5,160 nt of DNA from Clostridia bacterium. Lineage in GTDB: Bacteria; Bacillota; Clostridia; Oscillospirales; CAG-272. Within the stretch, counting starts at the first letter, position 1, and each line of letters starts with the position of its first letter. Where the stretch lies: the NCBI GenBank assembly GCA_017625275.1, contig JAGALI010000167.1:1-5160 (forward strand). Reading direction: 5' to 3'. Below are positions 1-5,160 of this stretch, piece by piece. The position numbers and the translations under genes are program-made. The notes under the pieces are model-generated. The model saw only the letters and a list, made by a program, of their open reading frames with translations, had not been told where the DNA came from and ran no database searches.

Positions 1-294
1 CTTATAAGCAACAAGCCCGTTTCCGTCGGAGAACGCGTTTATAGCATTTTACGTCTTCTTATTGCAAGTGGTGGCACTGCAAACGCCCTACTTTGCTTTT
101 CTGATGTTAGAAACAAGCATGAGCTTGTGGCGACATTTATGGCTATTCTTGAAATGCTTAAGGCTGGACGAATTTCAATAGTTGAGGATATTGATGTCAT
201 GGAAAAAAGTGGCGTTATAGACCTTGCAGAAAATATTTATATTAAGTTATATACTGGTAAGATACGAAGCTCACAAGAGGTACAAAATGGATAA
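1..294 (+). CDS. scpA: ScpA, segregation and condensation protein A (kleisin), C-terminal part only
   Basis: This is the last 97 residues of an open frame that runs in from the left edge and stops at TAA 292-294. ScpA is the kleisin of the bacterial Smc-ScpAB condensin: its C-terminal winged helix caps the Smc ATPase head and its middle binds a ScpB dimer, acting on the nucleoid. The visible part matches the family's C-terminal winged helix: a helix with VGERVYSILRLLI, a short segment around ALLCFSD, then the characteristic helix ELVATFMAILEMLKAGRISI followed by an acidic strand (VEDIDVM). About 25 residues follow the winged helix as a tail ending in QEVQNG. The next gene starts inside the end of this one in another frame, with an 8-nt overlap, and is ScpB, which is the usual partner order. 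The start, the N-terminal Smc-neck-binding domain and the promoter lie outside the window. Confidence 0.9.
   Translation, partial: LISNKPVSVGERVYSILRLLIASGGTANALLCFSDVRNKHELVATFMAILEMLKAGRISIVEDIDVMEKSGVIDLAENIYIKLYTGKIRSSQEVQNG
275..280 (+). promoter_or_regulatory. Ribosome binding site of scpB
   Basis: AAGAGG lies 6 nt before ATG 287 and within the end of scpA. It decides the scpB start: the frame is open further upstream (to 224), but that earlier TTG lies deep inside scpA and would add 21 residues unlike any ScpB N-terminus. Confidence 0.7.
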
Positions 295-943
295 CATTCA
301 AAATGAGGAAATAAAACAAATTGATAGCAAAAATCTCGAAAAGGCTATTGAAGCTATTCTCTTTGCTGCTGGGCACCCTGTAACCTATGCAAAGCTTGGG
401 GAGGTTCTTGGCTATTTCGAGGCACAAATAAAGAAAAAGGTTATCGCCTTTGCAGAAAAATATAACGAAAACGACCGTCGTGGAATTATGCTTCTCGCGT
501 TTGAAAATTCTTGTCAGCTCTGCACTCGAGAGGACTATTTGCCATACATAAAGGCTGCCCTTGGCATTAGAAAGGGTGGAAATCTTTCGAGCTCTTCTCT
601 TGAGGTGCTTGCTATTGTGGCATATAATCAGCCTACCACAAGAGCCTTTATCGACGATGTAAGAGGCGTTGATAGTGCCTATATAGTAGGTAGTCTATTA
701 GAAAAAAATCTTATTGAGGTTTGTGGAAGGCTTGACGTTCCTGGTAGACCTAATCTATACAGAACAACTGCTACATTTTTAAGATGCTTTGGAATAGAGT
801 CTCTTGAACAGCTTCCATATGTTGAAATTCAAAGAAGAGAAAATGAAGGAGAAATTATTCCTCTTGATATTGAATTTTTAGCAGAAAATGATGACTCAGA
901 AGAAATGATGCCTATTGAAATTCCTACGGATACAGGGGAATAA
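287..943 (+). CDS. scpB: ScpB, segregation and condensation protein B
   Basis: The product is 218 residues, close to the usual ScpB length of about 180 to 200 plus an acidic tail. ScpB dimers bind the kleisin ScpA and stabilise the Smc condensin complex in the cytoplasm. Two winged-helix domains are visible. The first (about residues 16-95) opens with the family hallmark IEAILFAAGHPVTYAKLGEVLG. The second (about 99-178) carries the strongest signature, LEVLAIVAYNQPTTRAFIDDVRGV, followed by SLLEKNLIEVCGR and VPGRPNLYRTT, then FLRCFGIESLEQLP. The C-terminal 40 residues are rich in Glu and Asp and probably disordered. The chosen ATG overlaps the scpA stop by 8 nt and has a well-spaced Shine-Dalgarno site. 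The overlap suggests translational coupling, which suits two subunits needed in fixed ratio. Nothing is missing or broken. Confidence 0.96.
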   Translation: MDNIQNEEIKQIDSKNLEKAIEAILFAAGHPVTYAKLGEVLGYFEAQIKKKVIAFAEKYNENDRRGIMLLAFENSCQLCTREDYLPYIKAALGIRKGGNLSSSSLEVLAIVAYNQPTTRAFIDDVRGVDSAYIVGSLLEKNLIEVCGRLDVPGRPNLYRTTATFLRCFGIESLEQLPYVEIQRRENEGEIIPLDIEFLAENDDSEEMMPIEIPTDTGE

Positions 944-954
944 TTATTGAGCTT

Positions 955-963
955 AAAGGAGGG
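955..963 (+). promoter_or_regulatory. Strong ribosome binding site of the DUF2953 gene
   Basis: AAAGGAGGG ends 5 nt before ATG 969 and is the closest match to the anti-Shine-Dalgarno sequence in the window. It fixes the start of the DUF2953 gene in the 25-nt gap after scpB. Confidence 0.75.
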
Positions 964-968
964 CGTGT

Positions 969-1625
969 ATGCCGATTCCTGTTTGGTGCTTGATTTTAGG
1001 TGGAGCCTTATTGCTTGTTGCTCTGCTCTTGATTTCAAAAATCAAGCTATCGCTTATTTATGAGAACGAATTCTCGGTATATCTCAAATTTCTTTTTTTG
1101 AAATTCAAGCTATACCCTGAGAAAGAAAAAAAGTCCTACAAAAAAGCCAAAAACAAAGATAAAAATGCTTCTAAACCTGTGAAACAAGAGGAAAAGAAGG
1201 CAATTAAAATGACACCTAATGCTATTGTAAAGCTGGTGCAAGCGATGAAGGATATTGCCCTTGACCTTATTTCAAGCTTTTTTGGAAGATTACACATAAA
1301 ATTTTTCAAGGTTCGTGCTGAAATCGGCTGTGAGGATGCTGCAAAAACGGCTGTTGCTTATGGTGTTGTGGTTCAAGGTGTTGCCTACACGCTTGAATTT
1401 CTTGACACAATTTCAAATGTTGACAAATCACGCTCCTCAGATGTTGATATTCGCTCAAATTTCATATCACAAAAATCGTGGGTTGAGTTAAATTGTATGC
1501 TCTATTTACGCGTTTTTCAGCTTTTCCCACTTGGAATTAAGGGTCTAAAGGCATTCTTTAGATTCCAAAGCTTTAAAGAAAAATTATTGGAGGTTGAAAA
1601 TAATGGAACAATCGAAACAAAGTGA
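969..1625 (+). CDS. DUF2953 family membrane-anchored protein (YtfI-like)
   Basis: The product is 218 residues of unknown biochemical function. A single hydrophobic segment (about residues 5-23, WCLILGGALLLVALLLIS) should anchor it in the membrane. It is followed by a beta-like stretch (25-49) with the family pattern of alternating hydrophobic residues ending in FLFLKFKLYP. Residues 51-80 form a very lysine-rich, probably disordered linker. The C-terminal part (about 107-205) has the DUF2953 look: LHIKFFKVRAEIGCEDAAKTAVAYG, then a further hydrophobic helix and a second beta stretch around 158-183. The main support for the family call is this architecture together with the gene immediately downstream, ytfJ; YtfI (DUF2953) and YtfJ are also adjacent in Bacillus subtilis, where they are linked to the forespore programme. 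The 3' end overlaps ytfJ by 23 nt, suggesting coupled translation. A role in sporulation is inferred from this association only. Confidence 0.8.
   Translation: MPIPVWCLILGGALLLVALLLISKIKLSLIYENEFSVYLKFLFLKFKLYPEKEKKSYKKAKNKDKNASKPVKQEEKKAIKMTPNAIVKLVQAMKDIALDLISSFFGRLHIKFFKVRAEIGCEDAAKTAVAYGVVVQGVAYTLEFLDTISNVDKSRSSDVDIRSNFISQKSWVELNCMLYLRVFQLFPLGIKGLKAFFRFQSFKEKLLEVENNGTIETK
1589..1593 (+). promoter_or_regulatory. Ribosome binding site that decides the ytfJ start
   Basis: GGAGG lies 9 nt before ATG 1603, inside the end of the DUF2953 gene. An in-frame TTG at 1594 directly abuts this site with no spacer, so it cannot be served by it; ATG 1603 is the better start. Confidence 0.7.
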
Positions 1626-2019
1626 GCTTATTCAAACTGCGCTTGAAAATGTTAAAAGCATGGTTGATGCCAACACAGTTACAGGAACTCCTATAACTAC
1701 CGACAATGGAACCGTTATTATTCCTATTTCTAAGGTTTCTGTAGGAATTGCTTCTGGTGGTGTTGATTACTTCGGCAAAAAAAGCGTTTCCGAAAAGAAA
1801 AACTTTGGTGGTGGAGGTGGAACAGGCGTTACAGTTTCTCCTATTGCCTTTTTAGTTATTAATCCAAAGGGTAAGGTTGAGCTTCTTAATGTTGATGCCC
1901 CTGTTACTGACCCTGTTATAAAGGTTATTGATTTCGTTGAAAATACTCCTGAGCTTATTGAAAAAATAAAAAATATTTTTTCAAAGAACGAGAAAAAGGA
2001 CGAAAATGAGCCTAAATAA
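1603..2019 (+). CDS. ytfJ: GerW family sporulation protein (YtfJ)
   Basis: The product is 138 residues, typical for the YtfJ/GerW family. Recognisable family blocks in order are: an N-terminal helix with TALENVKSMVDANTVTG (13-28); TDNGTVIIPISKVSVGIASGG (33-53), the most conserved stretch; a glycine-rich loop FGGGGGTG (68-75); and VSPIAFLVINPKGKVELLNVD (78-98). The C-terminus is a helix with PELIEKIKNIF followed by a charged tail. In Bacillus subtilis GerW is needed for the L-alanine germination response of spores, and the gene is expressed in the forespore; the molecular activity is not established. Its presence is the best evidence here that the organism forms endospores, although some relatives that have lost sporulation keep the gene. 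It overlaps the DUF2953 gene by 23 nt in a different frame and is followed by a 56-nt gap before the carboxypeptidase gene. Confidence 0.93.
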   Translation: MEQSKQSELIQTALENVKSMVDANTVTGTPITTDNGTVIIPISKVSVGIASGGVDYFGKKSVSEKKNFGGGGGTGVTVSPIAFLVINPKGKVELLNVDAPVTDPVIKVIDFVENTPELIEKIKNIFSKNEKKDENEPK

Positions 2020-2063
2020 TTTATGATTTTTTGTGCACAATAAAACCAAGCTATCTATTAAAC

Positions 2064-2067
2064 GAGG
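2064..2067 (+). promoter_or_regulatory. Ribosome binding site that decides the dac start
   Basis: GAGG lies 8 nt before ATG 2076. The frame is open upstream to TTG 2031, but that would place 15 polar residues ahead of the signal peptide and has no Shine-Dalgarno site, so ATG 2076 is preferred. Confidence 0.6.
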
Positions 2068-2075
2068 TTTTATAT

Positions 2076-3179
2076 ATGCTAAAAAAATTATTCTTTTGTT
2101 GCGCCATTTTTTTGACACTAGCATTACTTTGTATATGCTCCTCTGCTCTCGAGGTTTCGGCAAAGCATGCCGTTCTTATTGAAGCACAAAGTGGAGATAT
2201 TATATTTTCAAAAAATGCAAACCTTTGCGCTCCTATGGCTAGTACAACTAAAATAATGACAGCTGTTGTCGCCATTGAAAATTCATCTCTTGATGAAATG
2301 GTTACTATTACGGCTGATTCCGTTGGGATTGAAGGCTCTTCTATTTATTTAAAGGAAGGCGAAAGGCTCTCTATGAAGGAGCTTTTATCAGCCTTGCTTT
2401 TAGAAAGCGCAAACGATGCCGCTACCGCGATTGCCATTCATATTAGTGGCTCTGTAGATGAATTCGCTACTCTTATGAATGCTAAAGCGCACGAGCTTGG
2501 ATTAGAAAACACTAACTTTACCAATCCACACGGGCTTGATAACGAAAGCCATTATACTACTGCTTATGAGCTCGCAAAAATTGCAAAATACGCTATGAGT
2601 ATACCAGTTTTCAAGGAAATTGTATCAAGCAAAGCTGAACAAATTTCTGACATTGATGGTGGAAAACGATTACTTGTCAATCACAACAAGCTTTTAAAGC
2701 GATATGATGGCGCTTGTGGCATCAAAACTGGATTTACCAAAAGATGTGGGCGCTGTCTTGTTTCAAGCGCAGAGCGCGATGGAGTTACCCTTATTGCAGT
2801 AACCTTGAATGCGCCAAATGACTGGAATGACCACGCATCAATGCTTGATTATGGCTTTAGTCAATATGAATCTGTTAGCCTTGCTAATGTTGGGGATTAC
2901 ACTATTTCCTTAAATTGTATATCTGGAAAAAAAGACGAGGTTCTTTGCACTAATTTTTCCTCGTTAAAAATCACTCTAAAAAAAGGCGAAAAAGATAAAA
3001 TTCGTGCTGTCTTGGAGGCTGAAAGATTTCTTTTTGCTCCTGTTGAGCAGGGACAAAGGGTTGGTAGAATTGTCTATTATTTAGATAACGAGGAAATCTG
3101 CTCTGTTCCTATTTATGCATTAGAAGCAATTAAGCCTATAAAATACAAAAAATCTATTTTCGAAAGAATTTTTAGTTAA
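2076..3179 (+). CDS. dacF: D-alanyl-D-alanine carboxypeptidase (DacF/DacB-type penicillin-binding protein, peptidase S11)
   Basis: The product is 367 residues, normal for a low-molecular-weight penicillin-binding protein. It removes the terminal D-Ala from peptidoglycan pentapeptides outside the membrane, which limits cross-linking. A signal peptide is clear: KK at 3-4, a hydrophobic core at 5-21 and a likely cleavage after SSA (22-24). All three active-site motifs are present: S56-T-T-K59 in PMASTTKIMTA (nucleophile Ser56), S111-A-N113 in LESANDAA, and K217-T-G219 in GIKTGFTKRCGRCLV. NPHGLD at 150-155 is also typical. Residues from about 265 to 350 form the beta-rich PBP5 C-terminal domain, and the last 15 residues (KPIKYKKSIFERIFS) form a short basic, amphipathic end that may touch the membrane. 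The family member is not certain: position next to scpAB and rluB recalls dacB of Bacillus, while similarity of layout in Clostridia usually earns the name dacF; either may serve the spore cortex. Seven cysteines in the mature part are unusual. Confidence 0.93.
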   Translation: MLKKLFFCCAIFLTLALLCICSSALEVSAKHAVLIEAQSGDIIFSKNANLCAPMASTTKIMTAVVAIENSSLDEMVTITADSVGIEGSSIYLKEGERLSMKELLSALLLESANDAATAIAIHISGSVDEFATLMNAKAHELGLENTNFTNPHGLDNESHYTTAYELAKIAKYAMSIPVFKEIVSSKAEQISDIDGGKRLLVNHNKLLKRYDGACGIKTGFTKRCGRCLVSSAERDGVTLIAVTLNAPNDWNDHASMLDYGFSQYESVSLANVGDYTISLNCISGKKDEVLCTNFSSLKITLKKGEKDKIRAVLEAERFLFAPVEQGQRVGRIVYYLDNEEICSVPIYALEAIKPIKYKKSIFERIFS

Positions 3180-3908
3180 ATGGAAAAAATACGACTTCAA
3201 AAATTTTTCACCGACAATAACATAATGTCTCGTAGAAGTGCAGAAAGAGTTATTGAGGCTGGAAATGTTAAAATAAATGGTGTTATTGCCAAGCTTGGAG
3301 ATAAGGTTGACCCGGAAAATGATATTGTCACCTTTAACGGCAAGGTTATAAAGCACCATTATGGTAAAAAGCGTTACATAATGCTTAATAAGCCTCTTGG
3401 ATATGTTTGTACCGCAAGTGATGAAAAGGGGCGTGATACTGTGATGTCTCTTCTTGATGGCGTTGGTGAGCGTGTTTACCCTGTAGGTAGACTCGATATG
3501 TATTCCGAGGGATTGCTTATTCTCACTAACGATGGAGAGCTTACCAATCGTCTCACTCATCCAAAGGGAAATATGCCTAAGACCTATAGCGTTGTAATAA
3601 AAGGCGAAATTTCTCCAGAAGCACTTAGTAAGCTTACCTCGCCTATGGAGATTGATGGATACAAGCTGAAGCCTGTAAAGGTTAGAATTATATCTGTTAA
3701 AAATGGTGCTACTAACACTCTTTTCACTCTAAGCGAGGGTAGAAACAGACAAATAAGAAAAATGTGCGATGCCTGCTCTCTTACTATAATGAGGCTTACA
3801 AGAATTTCTATTGGCAAGCTAAAGCTTGGAGAGCTAGAAAGAGGCTCATGGCGTGAGCTTACCGATGCCGAGGTGGCTTACCTATCTGGCAAAACAGACA
3901 AAATTTAA
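3180..3908 (+). CDS. rluB: Ribosomal large-subunit pseudouridine synthase, RsuA/RluB family
   Basis: The product is 242 residues and converts a specific uridine to pseudouridine in rRNA, probably in 23S rRNA by analogy with RluB. An N-terminal S4 RNA-binding domain (about 3-50) shows IRLQKFFTDNNIMSRRSAE and AGNVKINGVIAKLGDKV. The catalytic domain begins at KRYIMLNKPLGYVCTASD (64-81) and contains the RsuA-family motif YPVGRLDMYSEGLLILTNDG with the catalytic aspartate at D106. Further family blocks are RLTHP with KTYSVVIKG, LSEGRNRQIRKMCD (184-197) and RLTRISIGKLKLGEL (205-219). The start ATG 3180 follows directly after the TAA of the carboxypeptidase gene; it has no good Shine-Dalgarno site, but it keeps the S4 domain whole, whereas the next ATG (residue 16) would cut it. 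Translation probably depends on ribosomes finishing the previous gene. RluB versus another RsuA-family member is judged from gene neighbourhood and general pattern, not from substrate-specific residues. Confidence 0.9.
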   Translation: MEKIRLQKFFTDNNIMSRRSAERVIEAGNVKINGVIAKLGDKVDPENDIVTFNGKVIKHHYGKKRYIMLNKPLGYVCTASDEKGRDTVMSLLDGVGERVYPVGRLDMYSEGLLILTNDGELTNRLTHPKGNMPKTYSVVIKGEISPEALSKLTSPMEIDGYKLKPVKVRIISVKNGATNTLFTLSEGRNRQIRKMCDACSLTIMRLTRISIGKLKLGELERGSWRELTDAEVAYLSGKTDKI

Positions 3909-3917
3909 GGAGAAAAT

Positions 3918-4307
3918 ATGCTTACAGTTTTACCTATTCAATCCAAGGCTACGCAAAAGGAACTTTGTGAGCTTTGTGGAATTAAATTTGATGAGAGCTC
4001 TTTTGCTTATAGAGCGGATGACGGCGAATTCTTGGGGGTTTGCCAATTCAGCTTTTCAAACGACTGCGGTATTATAAACGGCTTTAGAACTGCCCCTAAC
4101 ACCAACGATGAGGAAGCAATGATTATTATGCTTCGTGCTTCTATGAATTTTATGCATAGATGTGGATTAAAAAAATCTACCATTCTTTCTAACGCGACAA
4201 CAGAAAGATTCTTTGAGCTTTCTGGATATACTAAAGCTGACAATGGAGCCTATGTAATTGATTTAGACAAATTCTACATATCTCCCTGTCATTACAAGAA
4301 AAGCTAA
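3918..4307 (+). CDS. Uncharacterised small protein with a weak GNAT acetyltransferase-like pattern
   Basis: The product is 129 residues with an excellent Shine-Dalgarno site (AAGGAG, 3907-3912, overlapping the rluB stop) 5 nt before the ATG. I do not recognise it as a named gene. The order of elements resembles a compact GNAT fold: a strand pair at AYRADDGEFLGVCQFSF (30-46), a strand at GIINGFRTAP (51-60), a long helix at DEEAMIIMLRASMNFMHRCG (64-83), a strand at KSTILS (86-91), a short helix at TERFFELSGY (95-104) and a final strand at GAYVIDLDKF (110-119). The usual acetyl-CoA loop (Q/R-x-x-G-x-G/A) is not evident, so catalytic activity is doubtful. It carries six cysteines, including C17-x-x-C20 and a C-terminal PCHY. 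It has no signal peptide or membrane segment and should be cytoplasmic. As the last gene before the terminator it is probably co-transcribed with rluB; its role is unknown. Confidence 0.75.
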   Translation: MLTVLPIQSKATQKELCELCGIKFDESSFAYRADDGEFLGVCQFSFSNDCGIINGFRTAPNTNDEEAMIIMLRASMNFMHRCGLKKSTILSNATTERFFELSGYTKADNGAYVIDLDKFYISPCHYKKS

Positions 4308-4335
4308 AAGAAGCCTTTAAAAAGGCTTCTTTTTT
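4306..4335. terminator. Bidirectional rho-independent terminator between convergent units
   Basis: The arms AAGAAGCCTTT (4308-4318) and AAAGGCTTCTT (4321-4331) are perfectly complementary around a central AA; the innermost pair must open to give a 4-nt loop, leaving about 10 firm pairs, extendable by two A-T pairs. On the plus strand the stem runs into six T (4330-4335), ending the scp to GNAT-like unit right after the stop at 4305-4307. On the minus strand the stem is followed by TTTT (complement of 4306-4309), so it can also end the birA-bioY unit, whose stop codon is at 4336-4334. Confidence 0.88.
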
Positions 4336-4855
4336 ATGGTTTTATTCTCTTTTTCATTTTTATCGAAAGAAAATACGCAATTATAACAAAGATTATATCC
4401 TTTATCAAATATGGTAAGGATATAGTTAAAATAGGCACTAGTGGGTTTGTCTTCATAACTATAGCATATTGAACAATGCCTATTACATGACATAATAATA
4501 TGGAAAATATACCACAAGGGATAGCTAACTTAGCATTTACGAATAAAGAGCACAAAAAAGCCACAAATACAAACCCCCATATAAATCCACCAGTAGGTCC
4601 CAAAAGAACATAAAATCCCCCCTTGAGAGAAGCGAAAACTGGTGCGCCTACTGCACCAAGAAAAATATACAACACAATGCTAAGCAGTGCCCTGCGCGTA
4701 CCGAGATAATATCCTGCAAAAGCGACCACAAGGCTTTGTATTGTTACTGGGACTGCACTTGGCATTGGAATAGATATTTGTGATGCCACTGCCATTATAG
4801 CTGTAAACACAGCAATAAAGGTCATCGACCTTATCCTTTTTTGACTATTGCTCAT
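4334..4855 (-). CDS. bioY: BioY, biotin-binding S component of an ECF-type biotin transporter
   Basis: The product is 173 residues, near the family's usual 180 to 200. BioY binds biotin in the membrane and imports it alone or with the shared ECF energising module (EcfA, EcfA' and EcfT), which is not encoded here. About six hydrophobic segments are visible: 11-29, 38-52, 56-74, 83-104, 111-131 and 139-165. Family signatures are ISIPMPSAVPVTIQS (27-41), YYLGTRRALLSIVLYIFLGAVGAPVF (49-74) and the glycine-rich GGFYVLLGPTGGFIWGF (79-95). The end is basic (KMKKRIKP), fitting a cytoplasmic C-terminus. It overlaps birA by 11 nt, so both are probably one biotin unit. The start is uncertain: ATG 4855 keeps the basic residues (KRIRS) usual before the first segment, but AAGGA abuts it with no spacer; in-frame ATG 4825 has AAGGA 8 nt upstream and would give 163 residues. 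The operator or promoter is not visible because it lies beyond the window. Confidence 0.93.
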   Translation of the reverse strand: MSNSQKRIRSMTFIAVFTAIMAVASQISIPMPSAVPVTIQSLVVAFAGYYLGTRRALLSIVLYIFLGAVGAPVFASLKGGFYVLLGPTGGFIWGFVFVAFLCSLFVNAKLAIPCGIFSILLCHVIGIVQYAIVMKTNPLVPILTISLPYLIKDIIFVIIAYFLSIKMKKRIKP

Positions 4856-5160
4856 TCCTTCTTACTCTTGCCTCTCCAGAATTGAATTTTAAAATTCCTT
4901 TTTCTGTCTTTAACACCAAGCTTGCATCATTATCTATATCTATCACCAAGCCATCAAAGACTTCATTTCCACGATATACTGATGCTCGCTTTCCTATTAA
5001 ATTCGACTTTTCCCTATAAGAGGCTATATAAGCCTCATTTTTAAGATTTTTATAATAATGAAGAAAAGTATCTACTATTTCAGCGCAAAGCTTGGATTTG
5101 TAGCCCTTAGGAGCCTTTTTGGAGAAAATGGCTGTGGCGATGCTTTTGATTTCTTCATTA
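4845..5160 (-). CDS. birA: BirA, biotin--[acetyl-CoA-carboxylase] ligase, C-terminal part only
   Basis: This is the last 104 residues of a frame entering from the right edge and ending at TAG 4847-4845; base 5160 completes a codon outside the window. BirA activates biotin with ATP and joins it to a lysine of biotin-dependent carboxylases in the cytoplasm. The first part (NEEIKSIATAIFSKKAPKGYKSKLCAEI and the helix after it) fits the end of the ligase domain. The rest is the SH3-like BPL C-terminal domain: SNLIGKRASVY, then GLVIDIDNDASLVLKT, a strand with KGILKFNSGEARVR and the end at NEQ. The G-K-R-A-S-V opening, the V-I-D-I-D turn and the S-G-E near the end are the main family marks. The N-terminus is outside the window, so it cannot be said whether this BirA carries the helix-turn-helix domain that makes some family members repressors of biotin genes. 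Confidence 0.9.
   Translation of the reverse strand, partial: NEEIKSIATAIFSKKAPKGYKSKLCAEIVDTFLHYYKNLKNEAYIASYREKSNLIGKRASVYRGNEVFDGLVIDIDNDASLVLKTEKGILKFNSGEARVRRNEQ

Noticed and set aside
1135..1210. Lysine-rich A-heavy stretch that looks like low-complexity or repeat DNA
   Set aside because: It encodes the charged linker of the DUF2953 protein in an unbroken frame; there is no regular repeat unit.
2020..2075. Possible promoter in the 56-nt gap before the carboxypeptidase gene (TTGTGC 2031-2036, TATTAA 2056-2061)
   Set aside because: The spacer is 19 nt and both boxes are imperfect; in AT-rich DNA such matches are frequent. No clear forespore (sigma F/G) pattern was seen either. A separate promoter here is possible but not supported.
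3120..3560. 146-residue open frame on the minus strand opposite rluB
   Set aside because: It lies wholly antisense to the end of the carboxypeptidase gene and to rluB, both of which have clear family motifs; it has no ribosome binding site or recognisable domain and is best explained as a mirror of their codon use.
3853..4077. 74-residue plus-strand open frame bridging rluB and the last gene
   Set aside because: It overlaps both genes in another frame, has no matching start signal, and its protein has no recognisable pattern.
4884..4897. Perfect 14-base palindrome GAATTTTAAAATTC
   Set aside because: It lies within the birA coding region and is made only of common AT-rich codons; no second copy was seen, so it is probably chance rather than an operator.
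5020..5036. Inverted repeat GAGGCT-ATATA-AGCCTC
   Set aside because: It is a 6-bp stem inside the birA reading frame with no T-run and no second copy; there is no evidence that it regulates anything.

Overview
The window looks like ordinary chromosomal backbone of a low-GC Gram-positive, most likely an endospore-forming member of the Clostridia. Base composition is AT-rich throughout. Shine-Dalgarno sites are strong and purine-rich, genes are packed with overlaps or very short gaps, and a GerW/YtfJ-type sporulation gene is present. I see no mobile element, CRISPR array, tRNA, rRNA or prophage signature, and no gap between genes exceeds 60 bases.

Layout. Plus strand, 1 to about 4307: the end of scpA (cut by the window edge), scpB, a DUF2953 membrane-anchored protein (YtfI-like), ytfJ/gerW, a DacF/DacB-type D-alanyl-D-alanine carboxypeptidase with a signal peptide, an RsuA/RluB-type rRNA pseudouridine synthase, and a small uncharacterised protein with a GNAT-like pattern. 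The genes overlap by 8 nt (scpA/scpB) and 23 nt (DUF2953/ytfJ), or are separated by 0 to 56 nt, so they probably form one transcription unit. A perfect hairpin with a T-run follows at 4308-4335. Minus strand, 5160 down to 4334: the C-terminal part of birA (cut by the window edge), then bioY, overlapping by 11 nt. This pair converges on the same hairpin, which appears to serve as a two-way terminator.

How the genes fit together. ScpA and ScpB are the kleisin and winged-helix subunits of the Smc condensin, which organises and segregates the chromosome. DUF2953 and GerW are a recurring pair linked to spore formation and germination. The carboxypeptidase trims peptidoglycan stem peptides, in sporulating relatives often in the spore cortex. 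The pseudouridine synthase modifies 23S rRNA. Bacillus subtilis has scpA-scpB, a dac gene and rluB in one neighbourhood but keeps ytfI-ytfJ elsewhere and has spmA-spmB between dac and rluB; here the ytfIJ pair is inserted and spmAB are absent. The minus-strand pair is a biotin unit: BioY is the substrate-binding membrane subunit of an ECF-type biotin importer, and BirA attaches biotin to carboxylases and in some species also represses biotin genes.

I found no convincing undescribed system. The points most worth a second look are a cluster of cysteines around the KTG active-site motif of the carboxypeptidase, the cysteine-rich uncharacterised gene at the end of the plus-strand unit, and the uncertain start of bioY.
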